This document shows, one piece after another, positions 52,694 to 62,421 of a stretch of DNA of 64,000 nucleotides. The translations under genes were made by a program, and so were the position numbers. Each line of letters opens with the position of its first letter. Positions within the stretch are counted from its first letter, which is position 1. This stretch comes from Mucilaginibacter pedocola (GTDB taxonomy: Bacteria; Bacteroidota; Bacteroidia; Sphingobacteriales; Sphingobacteriaceae). The stretch spans positions 310,001 to 374,000 of the forward strand of contig NZ_MBTF01000036.1 of the NCBI RefSeq assembly GCF_002013915.1, read 5' to 3'. Below the pieces are notes generated by a model. It was not told the DNA's origin and searched no databases. It was given only the letters and a program-made list of their open reading frames with translations.

Positions 52694-53106
52694 TTCTTTT
52701 TACTGTAGGGTGTACATTTATTAAAAATAAATCGGAAAACTTACTTTAATAGAAACAAATTCAATAAGTTACAGTTAATCGATTTCCCAGAATGATAATA
52801 TATAGCTTATAGGAATATCTTATTGATAGCCAACGCAATAGCTTTTTTCGGTTGCTTTTAAAACCGGCAAAAAACCGACACAAGTAGGGGCGATGCGGTA
52901 GAAAAACCCAATTGCCAAACGGTAAAATTGCAGCCTTTGGCCAAGCCAAATAGATAGGTAATTACAGCAAAATGATAAGCTTGCTCACCGGCAAAATGCC
53001 TGTTGCAGCAGCATGTTTCTGTGTAAGCTTGTTTGCCGATGTATTGAAAAAAGGGGCATTTAAAATACCCTATTTGTAAGCACGATAAGAGGCCGAAACA
53101 TTAGCC

Positions 53107-55068
53107 TTAGCGCACCAGCAATACCCAACCTTTTAGTAGCGGCGCACCATTTTTCAGGTCGATGATGTAATAATACGTGCCGGCCGGAAGTTGTTTTCCT
53201 TTGTAGGTTCCCGTCCACGGTTTGGCGTAACCAATTTGGTTAAACACCTGCTGCCCGTTTTTATTGTAAATACCAATGGTGCTGTTGGCATATGTTTCCA
53301 GCGCCTCTACGTTCCAGGTATCGTTAGTGCCGTCGGCATTTGGTGTAAAAGTGTTGGGCACAACCACTTTTTTATAAACCCGTACAAAAACATCGTCGCT
53401 TACCATGAAGCAGTTATTTACCGATGTTACCGTAAGTGTATAGGTAATATCATCGGGCGGTGTGGCCGTTGGTGTTGGCGATGTAGGGTCGTCCAAATAA
53501 TCGGCTGGCGACCATCGGTATTGCAGTATTTCGCCCTCTGCACTGCCCTCAAGCTTTACCGACTGTTCTACAAATATTTTTTTATCGCTACCGGCATTTA
53601 CCGTTGGCCTGTCTATAACCTTTACTTCTACTTGCGCAGTATTGCTGCAACCGTTGGTGCCCACTACGGTAACGGTGTAAGTTGTAGTAGCATCGGGGCT
53701 GGCTACGGGGTTAGCTACGTTAGGGTTTGATAAGCCTGCCGAAGGCAACCAACTATAGCTTGCTGCGCCGGGTGCGTTGGCGGTTAAGGTGGTGCTCGCA
53801 CTTTTGCATATGGTTTGTGCAGGGCTAATGGTTATAACCGGTTTAGGGTTCACGGTAACATCGGCTTGCCCAATGGTTTGGCAGCCCGCAGCCGAGGTAA
53901 CCGTTACAGTATACCTGCCCGCCTGTTCGGCCGTTGCATTGGGGATAATAAGCGGGTTTTGCGAGGTGGCGGTAAGCCCCGGCCCCGTCCAGCTATAAGT
54001 TACTCCGCCTGTAGCTGTTAAGGTTAATACATCGCTTTCGCAAACTGCGGTGGGTGGTATGGCAGGCACAGTAGGGTACGAGGTAACCTCCAGCGTAACG
54101 GGGTTTGAGTATACCCGACAGTTTAACGAACTGATGTTGCTACTTTCGGCAACGCCCTGGCGGTATTGGTATTGCCCAAGTTGGCTTGCCGGAAACTCTA
54201 CGTGAAGCGAATTACTTGTTGCGCCGGGGATATCTACCCAGCCTGCGCCGTTGTTAAAATTGCGCTGCCACTGGTAGGCGGGGTTGGTGTAGCCCTCGCC
54301 TTGTGTGGCGGTAATATCATAGCTGGCGGGCTGCCCTTCGCATACATTTTGGCTGGTTACTGCTGCCGTACCTGCAAAGCCTGCCTGCACTACAGGGCCG
54401 CAGGCGCGGAAAGTTATATCATCCAGCAAAAGGTCGTTACCGCAGCCACCGGGGGCATTGTTTACCATACGTACTACAACTTCGCTAATGCCGGGCGGCG
54501 TGGTAAAGAAAGTCGATTTCCTAATCCACGTGGGCGAAGCGGTTGGCTGGATATTGCCGGTATTGGCATCGGCCCCAGGGTTTAGCAAGCGCCCGTCAGG
54601 TGCCTCTATCCTGAACGTTATATTAGGCTGGCTGCTTGAGCCACCACATGCCGATGGCAGGATGAGGTTCATTATCCAGGCCGCAAACTCGTAAGTGGTG
54701 TTGGGGCATAGGGCACCTATAGTTGTTTTCTGCTCAAAAAACTGGCCGGGGTTGTCGGAGGCGTTTATTACCATCATGTAGCCATTGGGGTTACCGGTAT
54801 GGTCTTGCAAAACGGTATGCCAGGTACTGCTAAAGCATCCGCTGGTGCCCCGCGCAATTGTATAATTCCCATCGGTAGGGCAGCCATCGGCTACATAGTT
54901 GTAACTGGTGACTGTTGATGGCAGCCTTGCGCCGAAGCCCGTGCCCGAGCCAAAATCCTGGTTAATAACGGCATCGCCCAAACCACCCTTACATTCCTGG
55001 GCATGTGTTTGCAGCGCGGCAAATAGGGTAAATAAAAATATTAATACTTTAAGTTTAATTGAGGGCAT
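53107..55068 (-). CDS. T9SS type B surface protein with Ig-like domains (copy 2)
   Basis: This 653-residue paralogue of the gene at 50705 has the same order: signal peptide (MPSIKLKVLIFLFTLFAALQTHAQ region), Cys-rich N-terminal domain, Ig/PKD-like repeats (TICKSASTTLTANAPGAASYSW, VCESDVLTLTATGG) and the C-terminal T9SS domain (VPNTFTPNADGTNDTWNVEA). The two are colinear and highly similar throughout, with scattered substitutions, which implies a tandem duplication. Binding of polysaccharide or adhesion is likely but unproven. It has its own promoter core, so the copies can be regulated separately. Confidence 0.94.
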   Translation of the reverse strand: MPSIKLKVLIFLFTLFAALQTHAQECKGGLGDAVINQDFGSGTGFGARLPSTVTSYNYVADGCPTDGNYTIARGTSGCFSSTWHTVLQDHTGNPNGYMMVINASDNPGQFFEQKTTIGALCPNTTYEFAAWIMNLILPSACGGSSSQPNITFRIEAPDGRLLNPGADANTGNIQPTASPTWIRKSTFFTTPPGISEVVVRMVNNAPGGCGNDLLLDDITFRACGPVVQAGFAGTAAVTSQNVCEGQPASYDITATQGEGYTNPAYQWQRNFNNGAGWVDIPGATSNSLHVEFPASQLGQYQYRQGVAESSNISSLNCRVYSNPVTLEVTSYPTVPAIPPTAVCESDVLTLTATGGVTYSWTGPGLTATSQNPLIIPNATAEQAGRYTVTVTSAAGCQTIGQADVTVNPKPVITISPAQTICKSASTTLTANAPGAASYSWLPSAGLSNPNVANPVASPDATTTYTVTVVGTNGCSNTAQVEVKVIDRPTVNAGSDKKIFVEQSVKLEGSAEGEILQYRWSPADYLDDPTSPTPTATPPDDITYTLTVTSVNNCFMVSDDVFVRVYKKVVVPNTFTPNADGTNDTWNVEALETYANSTIGIYNKNGQQVFNQIGYAKPWTGTYKGKQLPAGTYYYIIDLKNGAPLLKGWVLLVR

Positions 55069-55093
55069 TGGTTACGCCTTGGTAAAGCAAAGC

Positions 55094-55101
55094 CAAAAAT
55101 A
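55094..55101 (-). promoter_or_regulatory. Promoter core of T9SS copy 2
   Basis: TATTTTTG on the minus strand, 25 bases before the ATG at 55068. Confidence 0.45.
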
Positions 55102-55219
55102 AACTTTTTAGTATACGGTGCAGGTTTATTGTTGTTTATTGGTGATATTATTTAAATAGCTGTAGGCCAAAAACAAACTTAGATAGCCACAGTTAATTTA
55201 ATTACCCGATAGGATAACC

Positions 55220-56539
55220 ATGAGGATTAAAAATACCATCATACTATTTGCCTGCGCTGCAATTGCCGCCTGCTCGCAAAACAAACAAAAACCCGATGCA
55301 AGCAAGCGCGATGAAGTAGCAACGCCTGATAGCCAAACCGTAAAATTGCCTGCACCTTTCGAAACAAAATCGGTGCGTAATTACAGTAAGGTGATTGGCT
55401 GGCCGGTAGGCAAAACGCCTGTTGCACCGGCAGGTTTTAGCGTAAGCCTTTTTGCCGATAGCCTGAAGAACCCGCGCAATGTTTACATAGCACCTAATGG
55501 CGATATATTAGTTTCGGAGGCAAACACCGAGATGAAAGGTATCAAAAAATTAGGTGCAAAAATTATCGGAGCAACAGGCTCGCAAAACCTGGGCAAAAGC
55601 GCTAACCAAATTACTTTGCTGCGCGATGCCGATGGTGACGGAAAACCCGAATTGCGCACTGTGTTTCTGGATAATTTGAACCAGCCTTATGGCCTGCTCA
55701 TTATCGGCAACTCGTTTTATGTAGCCAATACCGATGGTATTTGGAAGTACGCTTACAAAACCGGGCAAACCAAAATTGAAGGGCCGGGTAAAATGATACT
55801 CTCGTTACCGGCAGGCGGCTACAATAACCACTGGACACGCAACCTGTTGGCAAACGCCGATGGCAGTAAAATTTATGTATCGGTTGGGTCGGGCACTAAT
55901 ATAGCCGACCACGGCAAGGAGAACGAAAGGCGCCGCGCTAATATTCTCGAAATAAACCCCGATGGCAGCGGCGAGCGCATTTACGGCAGTGGACTGCGCA
56001 ATCCGGTAGGTATTGCCCTACAACCCGTCAGTAATGTATTATACACCGTAGTTAACGAACGTGATGAATTGGGCGACGACCTGGTGCCCGATTACCTCAC
56101 CAGCGTAAAAGATGGCGGCTTTTACGGATGGCCATGGGCGTACTTCGGTCAGCACGAAGATCCGCGCCCCGAAGTAAAACGCCCCGACATGGTAAAGAAA
56201 ACCCTGGTACCCGATTTGGCACTTGGTGCGCATACCGCATCCTTGGGTTTGGTATTTTACAATGGGGACAAATTCCCTGCGCAATACAAAGGCGGAGCTT
56301 TCATTGGTCAGCATGGCTCATGGAACCGCTCGGTTTTATCCGGCTATAAAGTGGGCTTTGTGCCATTTGTAAACAATAAGGCAGGTAATAAAATGGAAGA
56401 TTTCCTGACGGGATTTATTGCGGATGCTGCCAAGCAGGAAGTTTACGGCCGCCCGGTTGGTTTGGCCGTTGCCCGCGATGGCAGCCTGCTGGTTGCCGAC
56501 GATGCCAGTAACCGCATATGGCGCGTGGCAGCTAAGTAA
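55220..56539 (+). CDS. PQQ-type sorbosone/sugar dehydrogenase lipoprotein
   Basis: The 439-residue lipoprotein (lipobox AIAAC) is the second quinoprotein sugar dehydrogenase in the window. The propeller shows FSVSLFADSLKNPRNVYIAP, LLRDADGDGKPE, GLRNPVGIALQP, DGGFYGWPW, and GQHGSWNRSVLSGYKV, which place the PQQ-binding His, Arg and calcium contacts. It is divergent from the T9SS genes and followed by a terminator. It differs strongly from the gene at 12470 (length, motifs), so it is not a recent copy. Confidence 0.92.
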   Translation: MRIKNTIILFACAAIAACSQNKQKPDASKRDEVATPDSQTVKLPAPFETKSVRNYSKVIGWPVGKTPVAPAGFSVSLFADSLKNPRNVYIAPNGDILVSEANTEMKGIKKLGAKIIGATGSQNLGKSANQITLLRDADGDGKPELRTVFLDNLNQPYGLLIIGNSFYVANTDGIWKYAYKTGQTKIEGPGKMILSLPAGGYNNHWTRNLLANADGSKIYVSVGSGTNIADHGKENERRRANILEINPDGSGERIYGSGLRNPVGIALQPVSNVLYTVVNERDELGDDLVPDYLTSVKDGGFYGWPWAYFGQHEDPRPEVKRPDMVKKTLVPDLALGAHTASLGLVFYNGDKFPAQYKGGAFIGQHGSWNRSVLSGYKVGFVPFVNNKAGNKMEDFLTGFIADAAKQEVYGRPVGLAVARDGSLLVADDASNRIWRVAAK

Positions 56540-56563
56540 AACTTTTGTAAATCTTACCTACAG

Positions 56564-56598
56564 ATAGCCCTTTTGGTTTTAAAGGGCTATTTTTGTTT
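56564..56598 (+). terminator. Terminator of sugar dehydrogenase gene
   Basis: ATAGCCCTTT and AAAGGGCTAT form a perfect 10-bp stem followed by TTTTGTTTT. Confidence 0.92.
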
Positions 56599-56620
56599 TA
56601 CATCGTAAGGCTGTTTCTTC

Positions 56621-56720
56621 TTCCCCTCTTGAGAGGGGGCGGGCGGGATAGAGTGAGAGCAGGGGTGTGTTAAGCTATGCATTACCGTAGCACACCCCTC
56701 TACCCCTCTCAAGAGGGGAA
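56621..56720. repeat. GC-rich inverted repeat, word CCCCTCTTGAGAGGGG
   Basis: TTCCCCTCTTGAGAGGGG and CCCCTCTCAAGAGGGGAA are the ends; GGGGTGTG and CACACCCC pair inside. It is related in design to 23251-23374 and lies directly before the TonB-dependent receptor. Confidence 0.88.
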
Positions 56721-56772
56721 TCGCACAATTCCACCGCACAGAAAGGAAGCGCCATTGCGGTTAATAAACTAT

Positions 56773-58842
56773 ATGAACAAACTTTACGCTGCCGCATTCC
56801 TGCTTTCTTTATCTATAAGCACCGCTATTGCCCAAAATAAACCCAAAACAGATACCGTAAGGCAACTGCAAACTGTAACCGTAAAAGGCTACCTGAGCGA
56901 GCAACCCGTTATCAACGTACCCGCTTCGGTAAGCGTATTGGGTGCAAAACAGTTGAAGTTGCAACCCGATAACTCTTTTGTAACCGCGCTGAATACCGTG
57001 CCGGGTATCAGGGCCGAGGAGCGCTCGCCGGGGAGTTACCGTTTATCTATACGTGGCAGTTTATTGCGCTCGCCTTTCGGGGTGAGGGATGTGAAGGTTT
57101 ATTTTGATGAGATACCATTAACCGATGCCGGCGGCAATACCTACCTAAATGCACTCGACATTGGCAACATTCGCCACATCGAAATTTTAAAAGGGCCCGA
57201 TGGCAGCTTATTCGGCGCTAATAGTGGCGGCGTGGTTTTGCTGAACCCCGTAAGCCGATTGGATAGCAATTACCTATCAGCAGGTGTTAATGGTGGTTCG
57301 TACGGATTGTTCCATCAAAAAATATCATTGCAAAAAGCTACGGGCAATAATAGGTTCAACATCAACCAATCGTACCAAAATTACGATGGTTACCGCCAAA
57401 ACAGCAGCATGCACCGCACTTACCTGCAAGCCGGCGACGCTTACCAGTACGCCCCTGCAAGCGAACTACGCGCAACCGTTTTATATTCCGACCTGGATTA
57501 TCAAACACCCGGTGGTTTAAACCTCGCCCAGATGCAGGCCAACCCGCGTTCGGCAAGGCTGCCTACGGCCACGCTCCCCGGTGCTATCGATCAAAAGATA
57601 CGTATCAATACCAAAATGCTTTTAGGCGGTATAACCAATGATGCCAAACTTGCCGACGGCGTACGAAATGTATTAGCCGTATTTGGCAACCATGTAGATT
57701 TTGCCAACCCCTTCATCACCAATTACGAGCAACGCGACGAGAACACCTATGGGCTGCGCACTTACTTTGAATTTGCCGGTAAAGCATCTGAAAATTATAA
57801 CGGCAAACTAAATGTGGGTATGGAGTGGCAGCAAACCAATTCGCTCATCAGCAATTACGATAACAACAAAGGCGAAAAGGGAAATGTGCAGAAGATAGAT
57901 AAGATAAACACCAACCAGCACTTCTTCTTCGCACGCTACGCCGCCGATATATTCAAACGCCTGCATGCCGAAGCAGCCCTTAGCCTCAACTACTATCACT
58001 ATAAATTCCGCAATACCTCACCGCTGAACGAAGCCGATTTTACCGACCGCGATTTTAGTCCGCAGGTGATGCCAAGGCTGGCGCTATCATACCAAATTAC
58101 TAACGACTTTATCTGGCGTGCATCCGTTAGCCGCGGCTACTCTACCCCAACTACTGCCGAGGTTAGGCCTACCAACAATATCGTAAATACCGGTTTACAG
58201 GCACAGTTCGGCTGGAATTACGAAACAGGCTTCCGCCTGCGCAATAAAGATGAAAGCATGTTGCTGGATGCATCGGTATTTTACTACCGTATTAATAACG
58301 CCATTGTACGCCAGCTAAACCCCAACGAAACCGAATACTACGTAAACGCCGGCGGAACCAAACAGCCCGGCTTCGAACTGGCTTTTACCGACTGGCTCAT
58401 CCGCCAAAATAAAACGCACTTTTTGCGCGGGCTGCAATTCAATACCTCGGTAAGCGTTAGCCGTTTCAATTTCAGGGAATATAATGTATCGGGGAATAAT
58501 TACACCGGTAACCGTTTAACAGGCGTACCAAGGGAAGTTGTGGTGTCATCGTTGCAGGCTGTATTCCCGCAAGGATTCTCGGCATTTGTGCAGCATAACT
58601 ATACTTCGGCTATACCTCTTAACGATGCCAATACGGTTTATGCCCCTAAGTACCACCTGCTGCAGGCCAAAGCATCGTGGCAGCACCCCTTTGGTAAAAC
58701 ACGGCTGGAAATTTATGCCGGCGCCGATAACCTGCTGAACCAAAAGTATAGCCTCGGTAACGATCTTAATGCTGTGGGTAACCGTTACTACAACCCATCA
58801 GCACCAAGGAATTATTATGCAGGAGTTGGGGTGAGTCTTTAG
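56773..58842 (+). CDS. TonB-dependent receptor (FecA-like)
   Basis: From ATG 56773 the protein has 689 residues: signal peptide (ends STAIAQ), then directly the plug domain (TVTVKGYLSEQPVINVPASV, VPGIRAEERSPGSYRLSIRG, EILKGPDGSLFGANSGGVV) and a 22-strand barrel ending YAGVGVSL. No SusD gene or carboxypeptidase-like N-terminal domain is present, so iron-siderophore or metal uptake is more likely than glycan uptake. An upstream open frame (32 residues) is translated repeat and was dropped. The stop TAG lies inside the next repeat. Confidence 0.95.
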   Translation: MNKLYAAAFLLSLSISTAIAQNKPKTDTVRQLQTVTVKGYLSEQPVINVPASVSVLGAKQLKLQPDNSFVTALNTVPGIRAEERSPGSYRLSIRGSLLRSPFGVRDVKVYFDEIPLTDAGGNTYLNALDIGNIRHIEILKGPDGSLFGANSGGVVLLNPVSRLDSNYLSAGVNGGSYGLFHQKISLQKATGNNRFNINQSYQNYDGYRQNSSMHRTYLQAGDAYQYAPASELRATVLYSDLDYQTPGGLNLAQMQANPRSARLPTATLPGAIDQKIRINTKMLLGGITNDAKLADGVRNVLAVFGNHVDFANPFITNYEQRDENTYGLRTYFEFAGKASENYNGKLNVGMEWQQTNSLISNYDNNKGEKGNVQKIDKINTNQHFFFARYAADIFKRLHAEAALSLNYYHYKFRNTSPLNEADFTDRDFSPQVMPRLALSYQITNDFIWRASVSRGYSTPTTAEVRPTNNIVNTGLQAQFGWNYETGFRLRNKDESMLLDASVFYYRINNAIVRQLNPNETEYYVNAGGTKQPGFELAFTDWLIRQNKTHFLRGLQFNTSVSVSRFNFREYNVSGNNYTGNRLTGVPREVVVSSLQAVFPQGFSAFVQHNYTSAIPLNDANTVYAPKYHLLQAKASWQHPFGKTRLEIYAGADNLLNQKYSLGNDLNAVGNRYYNPSAPRNYYAGVGVSL

Positions 58843-58933
58843 TCTGAAGTTTTTAGCCTAAAGTCCGAAGTTGGGAACCACTAATAAGCCCAAGTGCAAC
58901 TTCGGACTGCGGACCTCGGACTTCCGACTTAAA
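58839..58933. repeat. Second copy of the AAGTC/GACTT inverted repeat
   Basis: TTTAGTCTGAAG and CCTAAAGTCCGAAGTTG face CAACTTCGGACTGCGGACC and CGGACTTCCGACTTAA. It begins on the receptor's stop codon and matches the words of 7180-7323. Confidence 0.85.
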
Positions 58934-58968
58934 AGGTTAGCTTTACAAAAATCAACCAGCCCACCGCT

Positions 58969-60030
58969 ATGAAAATTAAAAATTTTGTACTTGCTACCCT
59001 TACTTTAGCCGCTGCCTGCATCTCGGCATGCGTTAGCCCTGCCGCCAAACAATATGATGCGCCCGAACTTGGCGATTATTTTAAAGACACTACCTCGGCC
59101 ATAAAAACCGGCGGCGTAGAAATGGTTACCATTAACACGCCTAAAGGTAAATTCAGGGTGTGGACCAAAAAGTTTGGCAACAGCCCTGCCATGAAACTGA
59201 TGCTGCTAAACGGCGGTCCCGGCGCTACGCATGAGTACTTTGAGTGTATGGAGAGCTTCCTGCCGGCCAAAGGCATCGAACTGGTTTATTACGACCAGTT
59301 AGGTTGCGGCAATTCCGATAATCCAAAAGATACCTCGATGTGGGACCTGCCACGCTATGTAGAAGAAGTAGAACAGGTACGCCAGGCACTGCATTTAGAT
59401 AAGGATAATTTTTACCTGTTGGGCCACTCCTGGGGTGGTATTTTGGCTACCGAGTATGCACTGAAATACCAGCAGCACCTAAAAGGCCTCATTATCTCTA
59501 ATATGATGGTGAGCTGCCCCGATTACGGCAAGTATGCACAAGAGGTATTGGCTAAACAATTTGATCCGAAAGTACTGGCACGTATCCGCGAGATAGAGGC
59601 CAAAGGCGATTTTGCCAACCCCGAGTATATGGAGCTGCTGCAACCTAACTTTTACGAAAAACATATCCTGCGCCTGCCATCTGCCGAATGGCCCGAGCCG
59701 GTTACGCGTTCGCTGGGCAAAATGAACCAATCGTTATACGTTACCATGCAGGGGCCAAGCGAGTTTGGCATTTCCGGTAAACTGGCCAATTGGGACCGCA
59801 AAAAAGAAATTAAGGGCTTATCTGTACCCACCCTTAGCATAGGCGGCGAATACGACACCATGGACCCTAAGCACATGCAATGGATAGCCACCCAGGTACA
59901 AAACGGCAGCTACCTGTATTGTAAAAATGGCAGCCACATGAGCCTGTACGACGACCAGAAAACCTACATGCGCGGCCTAACCAAATTTATTTTAGGCGTG
60001 AATAACGGGGAGAAGAAAGTAGAGCTGTAA
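58969..60030 (+). CDS. Proline iminopeptidase-like lipoprotein
   Basis: The 353-residue alpha/beta hydrolase belongs to peptidase family S33, whose members remove N-terminal proline or other residues from short peptides. A lipobox (ACISAC) places it in the envelope. Motifs: LLNGGPGATHEYFE (oxyanion hole), DQLGCGNSDNP, nucleophile GHSWGG, acid in GGEYDTM and histidine in GSHMSLY. A cap domain (about 195-275) sits between. It follows the TonB receptor but has its own promoter-like TAGCTTTA (58938-58945), so co-regulation is uncertain. Confidence 0.92.
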   Translation: MKIKNFVLATLTLAAACISACVSPAAKQYDAPELGDYFKDTTSAIKTGGVEMVTINTPKGKFRVWTKKFGNSPAMKLMLLNGGPGATHEYFECMESFLPAKGIELVYYDQLGCGNSDNPKDTSMWDLPRYVEEVEQVRQALHLDKDNFYLLGHSWGGILATEYALKYQQHLKGLIISNMMVSCPDYGKYAQEVLAKQFDPKVLARIREIEAKGDFANPEYMELLQPNFYEKHILRLPSAEWPEPVTRSLGKMNQSLYVTMQGPSEFGISGKLANWDRKKEIKGLSVPTLSIGGEYDTMDPKHMQWIATQVQNGSYLYCKNGSHMSLYDDQKTYMRGLTKFILGVNNGEKKVEL

Positions 60031-60103
60031 TTTCAGTTTATTGTTTATAGATGATGGTTCATAGCAACCACCCTAAACTCAACGATAATCCGAAAGGGGA
60101 GCT

Positions 60104-61120
60104 TTATTGCTCCCCTTCAAACTTTAATCCCACTTGCTTCCGGGCTTCGTCTATCATCGCTATCATCCCCCGCGACATTTCGTGGGGAATGATAGGGCTT
60201 TCTAATTGCCCTGTGCGTACCAGTTCTGCAAAGTGGGCGGTTTCGTAATTGAGTCCACCCGAGGTGAAGGGTTCGTCGAGCACTACCGTGCGCCCGTCGA
60301 GGTAGCTGATGGTGGCTTTTGCCGGGTTCCACCAGTTTTTGTGGATGGTGACATGGCCAAGGGTACCACATATCAGAGCGTCACCTTTGCCATGCAGGTC
60401 GAACCCGCAATAAACTTGTGCATAACCGTGCTCGTGTTTTGATTGGAAGATGCTGAACATATCTATCCTCGTACCATCTATATTACCCATGGCTTGTATC
60501 TCTTGCGCAGCGCCCAGCCAGTCTATGGCGAAAAAGGCTTCGTATATGGCAATACCCATCAGGCTGCCGCCCGCCAGTTCGTAACTAAAGTTGGGGTGTG
60601 CCGGGTCGATATCGGCAACCGACGAACCTGCTCTTACGTAAGCGATACGCCCGATAGGATCGGTGGCCAAATACTCCTTTAGTTTTACATACAGGGGGAA
60701 GAAGGGAGGTTTCATGCCCTCCATAAATAAAACCTTCTTCTCACGGGCAAGGGCCAATACTTTATCCAGTTCGGGCAGGTTTAGCGTGGCGGGTTTCTCG
60801 CAAAGTACAGGTATGCCCGCTTCGATGGCTTGCAGGCAATAGTCGGTATGGCTGTTGGGTAGGGTGGCAATATAAACAGCATCGATGCCGCTGTTCAGCA
60901 GTTCTTTGGCATTGGTACAAGCCTTACCGCCGTACTGCGACACAAAAGCATCCACCGTCTCCGCCCTGCGCGACCATGATGCCGCAAGCACATTTCCCGG
61001 CAAAGCCTGCAATCCTTGCATAAAGCGATGTGCGATGCGGCCGCAGCCTATGATGCCCCATTTTAGGGGTGCCTGGTGAATAGAGAGTGGAGAATGGTTG
61101 ATTAGGTTTGCTGCGTCCAT
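60104..61120 (-). CDS. Gfo/Idh/MocA-family oxidoreductase
   Basis: This NAD(P)-dependent sugar or inositol-type dehydrogenase (338 aa) has the Rossmann start KWGIIGCGRIAHRF, the VLCEKPATLNLPE lysine (the EKP motif), and MEGMKPPFFPLY. The C-terminal alpha/beta domain includes GSLMGIAIYEAFFAIDWLG. The substrate is not predictable. The first 18 residues (MDAANLINHSPLSIHQAP) are not part of the fold and are encoded by a CCACTCTC-type word repeat; a later start is not available as ATG, so this tail appears to be real. Confidence 0.92.
   Translation of the reverse strand: MDAANLINHSPLSIHQAPLKWGIIGCGRIAHRFMQGLQALPGNVLAASWSRRAETVDAFVSQYGGKACTNAKELLNSGIDAVYIATLPNSHTDYCLQAIEAGIPVLCEKPATLNLPELDKVLALAREKKVLFMEGMKPPFFPLYVKLKEYLATDPIGRIAYVRAGSSVADIDPAHPNFSYELAGGSLMGIAIYEAFFAIDWLGAAQEIQAMGNIDGTRIDMFSIFQSKHEHGYAQVYCGFDLHGKGDALICGTLGHVTIHKNWWNPAKATISYLDGRTVVLDEPFTSGGLNYETAHFAELVRTGQLESPIIPHEMSRGMIAMIDEARKQVGLKFEGEQ
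61075..61108. repeat. CTCCACTCTCTATTCACC word repeat in gene start
   Basis: Read on the minus strand: ACCATTCTCCACTCTCTATT then CACCAGG, within the start of the oxidoreductase. A related copy (CCACTCACTACTCTCTATTC then ACCACTCACC) occurs at 61223-61256, ending at the stop of the lipoprotein gene. Confidence 0.55.
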
Positions 61121-61146
61121 TGTTTTTGTATCGTTGTATTAAATCA

Positions 61147-61180
61147 AGAACCCTCCTTTTCCGAAGAAAAGGAGGGTTCT
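61147..61180 (-). terminator. Very stable hairpin (UUCG loop) after lipoprotein gene
   Basis: AGAACCCTCCTTTT and AAAAGGAGGGTTCT form a 14-bp stem closed, on the minus strand, by C-TTCG-G, an exceptionally stable tetraloop. The T-tract after it is weak (TTGATTTAAT). Confidence 0.7.
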
Positions 61181-61255
61181 GTTGTGTTATGCAAGAAGTG
61201 ATCATGGTTAGTCGGAATATCCAACCACTCACTACTCTCTATTCACCACTCACCA

Positions 61256-62323
61256 TTACTGGTATTGAATGTAAATAGGGTAAGGTTTGTATCGAGATAG
61301 CACTTCTTCCTGCGTAAGCATGTGGTGAGGTGCTTTTTTAATATCGTTTTTGTAGAACAATTTAAAGCCTGTGAACTGCACCGGCTCCTGGTTAATAAAG
61401 TAGCGGTAAGTGCCGGTTTTCAGGTCGGGTTCGCCCCAGCCATCCATATCCATTACTACCTGCACTTCGGGGCGCAGTTTAATGTCTTTATAGTTGGTCA
61501 CCATTTTTTTAGTGAAGCGGTGAACTACCAGAATTTTTGGCGGAAGGCCATTCTTTTTAACAATGCCTGCTAAGTAATTAGATACGTAGTTGATGTCTGC
61601 TGCATCATAAGTACCTATCTTTTTACCCGGTTTGGTGCCATCTTTCATCGAGAACTCCGGGTCCATACCGAAGTGCACCTGTGGCATTTTCAGGTATTTT
61701 TCGAATAACGGTAATTCCTGCTGTATAGTGCTTAATGCTACCTGCACATCAAGAAAAACAATAGCATGCGCTTTTTTAGCCAGAACCAATACACTATCTA
61801 TTTGTTTAAAAGGCATGCGGTAACGGAACTTGCCATCTTTACCGCCATCGCCCTGCGCTACTACGGCTATGTAGTGTAAAGCGGGCTGTACAGGTGTTTT
61901 AGGATCGGCTTTTTCCCATGCTTTTACCTCGCCTTTTAGTTTGGCCAGCATTTCGTTAGGCGGCAATTCGCCCAGGATGCCCATTTTTTTAGAGTACAGG
62001 TTTCCGTAGAAAGCAACTACACGTTTAAATGGCAGAATAGCACCACCCAGCGGAGTTGGTTGGTTTTTAACCGGCCAGCGGCCAGTAGTATCGCCATGTG
62101 CATTAAATTTCAACAACGAATCGTACAGCGCTTTATCGGTAGGAGGGTAGCTCGATTTTACAACGCTAAGTGTATCCGGCGCATCACCTTCAGCTTTTTT
62201 TGCCGCAGCAGTGTCAGCTTTTTTATCGGTTGTTTTTTTGCCGCCATCCGAAGTACAGCTGGCAACAAATACGGCCGTGCAAAGCACGAACAGGGCGGAG
62301 AACAATACACTTTTCAATTTCAT
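61256..62323 (-). CDS. Lipoprotein of unknown function
   Basis: The 355-residue protein has a lipobox (VFVASC) and a long Lys/Ala/Thr/Asp linker (25-55). The rest is a well-folded domain with alternating strands and helices (VVAFYGNLYSKKMGILGELP, PALHYIAVVAQGDGGKDG, AIVFLDVQVALSTIQQELP, VHFGMDPEFSMKDG, ILVVHRFTKKMV). It reads like a TIM-barrel, possibly of glycosidase or DUF4855-like type, with carboxylates on strand ends, but no family is certain. A strong hairpin ends the gene. Confidence 0.8.
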   Translation of the reverse strand: MKLKSVLFSALFVLCTAVFVASCTSDGGKKTTDKKADTAAAKKAEGDAPDTLSVVKSSYPPTDKALYDSLLKFNAHGDTTGRWPVKNQPTPLGGAILPFKRVVAFYGNLYSKKMGILGELPPNEMLAKLKGEVKAWEKADPKTPVQPALHYIAVVAQGDGGKDGKFRYRMPFKQIDSVLVLAKKAHAIVFLDVQVALSTIQQELPLFEKYLKMPQVHFGMDPEFSMKDGTKPGKKIGTYDAADINYVSNYLAGIVKKNGLPPKILVVHRFTKKMVTNYKDIKLRPEVQVVMDMDGWGEPDLKTGTYRYFINQEPVQFTGFKLFYKNDIKKAPHHMLTQEEVLSRYKPYPIYIQYQ

Positions 62324-62421
62324 AGATGGCGATGTGTTTGAGCGTTATACAGCTTATAGCTGCGTATTATTTAATAATTAGCTAAATATTATGCTTGTAA
62401 AGATAGGAATATGATGCGCTA

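Noticed and set aside
56677..56772. N-terminal extension of the TonB-dependent receptor
   Set aside because: It is translated repeat DNA; the signal peptide starts at 56773.
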